Source of the DNA: an uncultured Sphaerochaeta sp.
GTDB lineage: Bacteria; Spirochaetota; Spirochaetia; Sphaerochaetales; Sphaerochaetaceae
DNA: 64,000 bases
Assembly: GCF_963676285.1 (NCBI RefSeq)
Contig: NZ_OY781063.1
Location: 1,054,001-1,118,000 of the forward strand
Reading direction: 5' to 3'
The notes beneath the pieces were generated by a model, which did no database searches, was not told where the DNA came from, and saw only the letters and a list, made by a program, of their open reading frames with translations. The number at the start of each line of letters is the position of its first letter. Position 1 is the first letter of the stretch. Shown in pieces: positions 61,392-64,000 of the stretch. Position numbers and translations under genes: made by a program.

Positions 61392-62131
61392 TGAAGATTG
61401 AAATTTGTCTGGAATCGATCGAGAGCGTAATCGCAGCAGAGCAAGGCGGGGCAGACCGCGTGGAGTTCTGCGCCGACCTGTTCGAGGGGGGGACCACCCC
61501 ATCGCTGGGAGCCTTCAAGGCAGCCAGGGCAAACTCCACCATAGCCATGAACGTCATGGTCCGCCCCCGAGGCGGCGACTTCTGCTACTCGGAACTGGAG
61601 TTCGAGGCGATGAAGGAGGATGCAAGGCTCTTCCGTGAGGCAGGGGCCGACGGCATCGTCTTCGGCATCCTTACCCCCGACGGGGAGATCGACATGGAGC
61701 GCAGCAGACAGCTCATCGAGATCGCACGCCCCTGCTCGGTCACCTTCCACCGTGCCTTCGACATGAGCCGCGATGCCTCAAGGTCGCTGGAGAAGCTCAT
61801 CGAGCTCGGGGTAGACCGGGTGCTCACCAGCGGTCTGGAGGAGACCGTCACCGAGGGGCTGGAGACACTGAAAAGCCTGATCGACCAAGCAGGCGAGCGC
61901 ATCATCGTCATGCCGGGCTGCGGCATCACCGAGAGAAACTTCACCAGGATCCAGGAAGCACTGGGGGCCAAGGAGTACCATGTGGCACTGGACGGCACCT
62001 ACGAGTCCCGCATGACCTACAGGCCCGACCACATTTACATGGGCGGCATGCTCCGCCAGACGGAGTTCAGCCTCAAGCACACCGACAAGGGCCGGGTGGG
62101 CACCGTGGTCTCCCACAAAGGGGGCAGGTGA
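61391..62131 (+). CDS. cutC: CutC-family protein (copper homeostasis protein CutC)
   Basis: 246-residue TIM-barrel protein. KIEICLESIESVIAAEQGGADRVEFCADLFEGGTTPSLG and VTFHRAFDMSRD are the family signature, and VLTSGLEETVTEGLETL follows. The copper role of CutC is disputed in the literature; enzymatic roles have been suggested. It starts at ATG 61391, overlapping the fucosidase stop, and its codon use is far more GC-rich than that of the gene before it. It overlaps mlrC by one base. Confidence 0.9.
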   Translation: MKIEICLESIESVIAAEQGGADRVEFCADLFEGGTTPSLGAFKAARANSTIAMNVMVRPRGGDFCYSELEFEAMKEDARLFREAGADGIVFGILTPDGEIDMERSRQLIEIARPCSVTFHRAFDMSRDASRSLEKLIELGVDRVLTSGLEETVTEGLETLKSLIDQAGERIIVMPGCGITERNFTRIQEALGAKEYHVALDGTYESRMTYRPDHIYMGGMLRQTEFSLKHTDKGRVGTVVSHKGGR

Positions 62132-63603
62132 TGAAGGGACGAATCTTCGTGGGCGGACTGCACCATGAGTCAGACACCTTCAACCCCATCATCACCTCCC
62201 GTGATGAGATCTGGGTGAGCCGCAAGGAGGAGCTTTTCACAAAGAAGGAAAGCTCAGCAAGTGGGATCATCAACACCCTCGTCGCTGCAGGCTATGAGGT
62301 CATCCCCTCCCTGGTCGCACGGGCCGTTCCCAACGGGGTGTGGGACAGGACATACTACCAGGAGCTCAAGGAAGAACTGCTGTGTGACCTGAGGGATGCA
62401 GGGGAGCTTGATGCCATCTGCCTCTCTTTGCACGGCAGCATGCGGGTTCAGGGCATCGGGGAGGCCGAGGGCGACCTGCTTGAGGCGGTAAGGCTGATCC
62501 AGCCCTCCATCCCCATCCTCACCAGCCTGGACATGCATGCCACCCTCACCAGACGAATGAGGAAGGCAGCTGACGGGTTCGTGGGATACAAGTGTGCCCC
62601 GCACACCGACACATACGAGACCGGCATCCACGCCGCCCTGATGGTCATCCGCACCCTTGAGTCAGGCAAGAGACCCACCATGGCCATGGTGAGGATACCG
62701 ATGCTTATCGCCGGGGAGCAGAGCGAGACCAGCGTGGAGCCGATGAGAAGTCTCATCCAGGAGCTGAGGGAACGGGAGAAGGAAGAAGGCGTGCTTGCCT
62801 GTTCCTACACCCTCGGCTTCCCCTGGGCGGATGAGAGGGAGAACGCGGTGCATGCGGTGGTGGTGACCCAGGACGACCAAAAGAGGGCCGACTCCCTTGC
62901 CAGGGAACTGGCGGCCATATTCTGGGGCCGGAGGGCCGAGTTCGGGTTCTACAACGAGACCAGGATGCCGGGCGATGCCATAAGGGCGACCAAGGAGTCG
63001 ATTGCAGAGGGGGTGTACCCGGTGGTCATCAGCGACAGCGGGGACAACCCGACAGCAGGAGGGAGCGGGGATGTGACGAACTTCCTGCGCCTGGTCATGG
63101 ACGACCCCGTCCTCTCCAAGCTCAGTCCACCCCTGCTCTACCAGGGATTCTATGACCCACCTGTGGTGGCTCAGGCTTTCCGCGAGGGAGTTGGTTCATC
63201 CTTCCACTGCTCACTGGGAGCGAAGTTCGACAAAGAGAAGAGCAGCCCCATCGAGGCTGAGGCCAAGGTCATCTTTCTCAAGGAGAAATGGGAAGGGGCG
63301 AACAACGCCGACCTTGCCCTCCTGGAGATGGAAGGGGTGCATGTGGTGGTGGCAAGCAAGCATGTTGGATGCTACGACCCTGAGATGATGAGGATCCTCG
63401 GGGCTGAGCCGACAGGGTGCAAGGCAATCGTGGTGAAGCTGGGTTACCTGGAACCGGAGATACGCTCGATTGCAAAGCGGTCGATGATGGCACTCACCAC
63501 CGGCAGCACCGACGAGCTCTTCACTCGCCTGCCCTACAGGGAGCTCTCCAGGCCCATCTACCCGCTTGACGGGGAGTTCGATGCTGAGCTGGAATTGATC
63601 TGA
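62131..63603 (+). CDS. M81-family metallopeptidase (MlrC-like)
   Basis: About 490-residue predicted zinc enzyme. RIFVGGLHHESDTFNP and LTSLDMHATLTRRM, then YKCAPHTDTYETGIHAALMV, provide the metal residues of the MlrC N-terminal domain. DSGDNPTAGGSGDVTNFLRLV begins the C-terminal domain. MlrC proteins hydrolyse small peptides after microcystin opening in sphingomonads; most homologues, including this one, have unknown substrates. The ATG 62131 overlaps the cutC stop. The GC-rich codon use matches cutC and ends abruptly at the stop. Confidence 0.87.
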   Translation: MKGRIFVGGLHHESDTFNPIITSRDEIWVSRKEELFTKKESSASGIINTLVAAGYEVIPSLVARAVPNGVWDRTYYQELKEELLCDLRDAGELDAICLSLHGSMRVQGIGEAEGDLLEAVRLIQPSIPILTSLDMHATLTRRMRKAADGFVGYKCAPHTDTYETGIHAALMVIRTLESGKRPTMAMVRIPMLIAGEQSETSVEPMRSLIQELREREKEEGVLACSYTLGFPWADERENAVHAVVVTQDDQKRADSLARELAAIFWGRRAEFGFYNETRMPGDAIRATKESIAEGVYPVVISDSGDNPTAGGSGDVTNFLRLVMDDPVLSKLSPPLLYQGFYDPPVVAQAFREGVGSSFHCSLGAKFDKEKSSPIEAEAKVIFLKEKWEGANNADLALLEMEGVHVVVASKHVGCYDPEMMRILGAEPTGCKAIVVKLGYLEPEIRSIAKRSMMALTTGSTDELFTRLPYRELSRPIYPLDGEFDAELELI

Positions 63604-63627
63604 CAAGAATCAAGGATACTGGAGTAT

Positions 63628-63659
63628 GGGGAGAGACTGGCAGGGTTTCTCCCCTTTTT
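63628..63659 (+). terminator. Rho-independent terminator after cutC-mlrC
   Basis: GGGGAGA (63628-63634) pairs with TCTCCCC (63648-63654), followed directly by TTTTTA. It sits 25 bp past the mlrC stop. The rest of 63604-63927 holds no convincing gene; it contains the promoter listed next. Confidence 0.8.
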
Positions 63660-63870
63660 ATTGTATCCAGTGCTTCTATAGAAAGCGAATTGATGTGGTG
63701 TACGTAGTATTACCAGGCGTCCAATATCGTAATCACGAATGCCTCCCTTTGTATGGAGATCTCTTCATGAAGAAAAAGCTTTCTATTCGTAATTTGTATG
63801 GGAATTCAATGATAATTACTAATATTATTCTACTTAAAAAGGTATTTGCTCTTAAAACCTTATCTTGTTG

Positions 63871-63899
63871 TTGACTATCCGGATTAATCATCTTATCAT
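63871..63899 (+). promoter_or_regulatory. Predicted promoter of the AAA ATPase gene
   Basis: TTGACT (63871-63876), 17-bp spacer and TATCAT (63894-63899) lie 28 bp before the ATG at 63928. AAAAAGGAG precedes that ATG. Confidence 0.55.
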
Positions 63900-63927
63900 A
63901 AACATACCCAAAAAGGAGAAAACACCT

Positions 63928-64000
63928 ATGTTAATCAACTTTACCGTTTCCAATTTTAGGAGTTTCAAAGAGGAAGCATTGCTTAATCTTGCTCCTGCTA
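63928..64000 (+). CDS. AAA-type ATPase, N-terminal fragment (3' end outside window)
   Basis: The window ends 24 codons into this gene. The visible start MLINFTVSNFRSFKEEALL is the conserved N-terminal strand-turn of RecF/SMC-like AAA_21/AAA_15 ATPases (often annotated as OLD-like or RloA-like). Such proteins are frequent in defence or abortive-infection cassettes, often with a small partner gene downstream, but this fragment cannot show that. AAAAAGGAG lies 9 bases upstream of the ATG. Confidence 0.65.
   Translation, partial: MLINFTVSNFRSFKEEALLNLAPA

Noticed and set aside
63626..63874. Open frame of 82 codons after mlrC
   Set aside because: Spans the rho-independent terminator, has no ribosome site and a composition unlike the neighbouring genes.

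Overview
The window looks like chromosome of a spirochaete close to Sphaerochaeta. This is an inference. It rests on moderate GC in most of the window, a very dense load of sugar-type ABC importers, six binding-protein signal peptides that all end in F-A-[AGQ]-G, and heterotrophic catabolic genes (two GH4 glycosidases, GH29 fucosidase, sulfatase, AGE epimerase, a UxuB-like dehydrogenase, tetronate kinase/decarboxylase). I saw no rRNA, tRNA, transposase, phage gene or CRISPR array.

Layout. 1-1235: tail of a NitT/TauT-type importer. 1271-8970: a LacI regulator plus TIM-barrel isomerase, divergent from a CUT2 importer (binding protein, ATPase, two permeases) that ends in a GATase1-like protein. 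9031-10062: HD protein and lipoprotein. 10276-17069: purine/nucleoside operon read leftward (deaminase, BMP-type binding protein, ATPase, two permeases, MerR regulator), with a MerR-style operator at its promoter. 17121-18028: a RelB/YoeB toxin-antitoxin module between two identical 18-bp repeats. 18036-19968: tetronate catabolism (otnC, otnK). 20012-29535: split chromate-type transporter, sulfatase-maturating radical SAM enzyme, a winged-helix remnant, AraC regulator, GH4, CUT1 importer and AGE epimerase, all leftward. 29645-35868: AAC(3)-like acetyltransferase, then a leftward CUT1 importer, FAD oxidoreductase and LacI operon. 35960-40724: ZupT, PadR, a permease made as two homologous half-proteins, two methyltransferases and two small proteins. 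40735-44495: UDP-glucose dehydrogenase, nitrilase-family amidase, fructuronate/mannonate reductase. 44700-52267: AraC, CUT1 importer, Gfo/Idh oxidoreductase, MDR dehydrogenase and a second GH4. 52483-61391: membrane AraC regulator, sulfatase and LplABC-type importer, divergent from GH29 fucosidase. 61391-63603: cutC and mlrC with strikingly high GC. 63928-end: start of an AAA ATPase.

How it fits together. Each import system sits with its own regulator and cytoplasmic enzymes. Sulfatase, fucosidase and both GH4 enzymes lack signal peptides, so oligosaccharides are probably imported intact and trimmed inside the cell. The maturase about 30 kb away can activate the sulfatase, whose motif is the cysteine type. 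Hairpins follow five of the six binding-protein genes and probably raise their mRNA level over that of the membrane components. The most distinctive points are the MerR operator on the nucleoside operon, the repeat-flanked toxin-antitoxin cassette, the inverted 16-mer between the divergent fucosidase and importer operons, the permease made as two homologous halves, and the high-GC pair cutC-mlrC.
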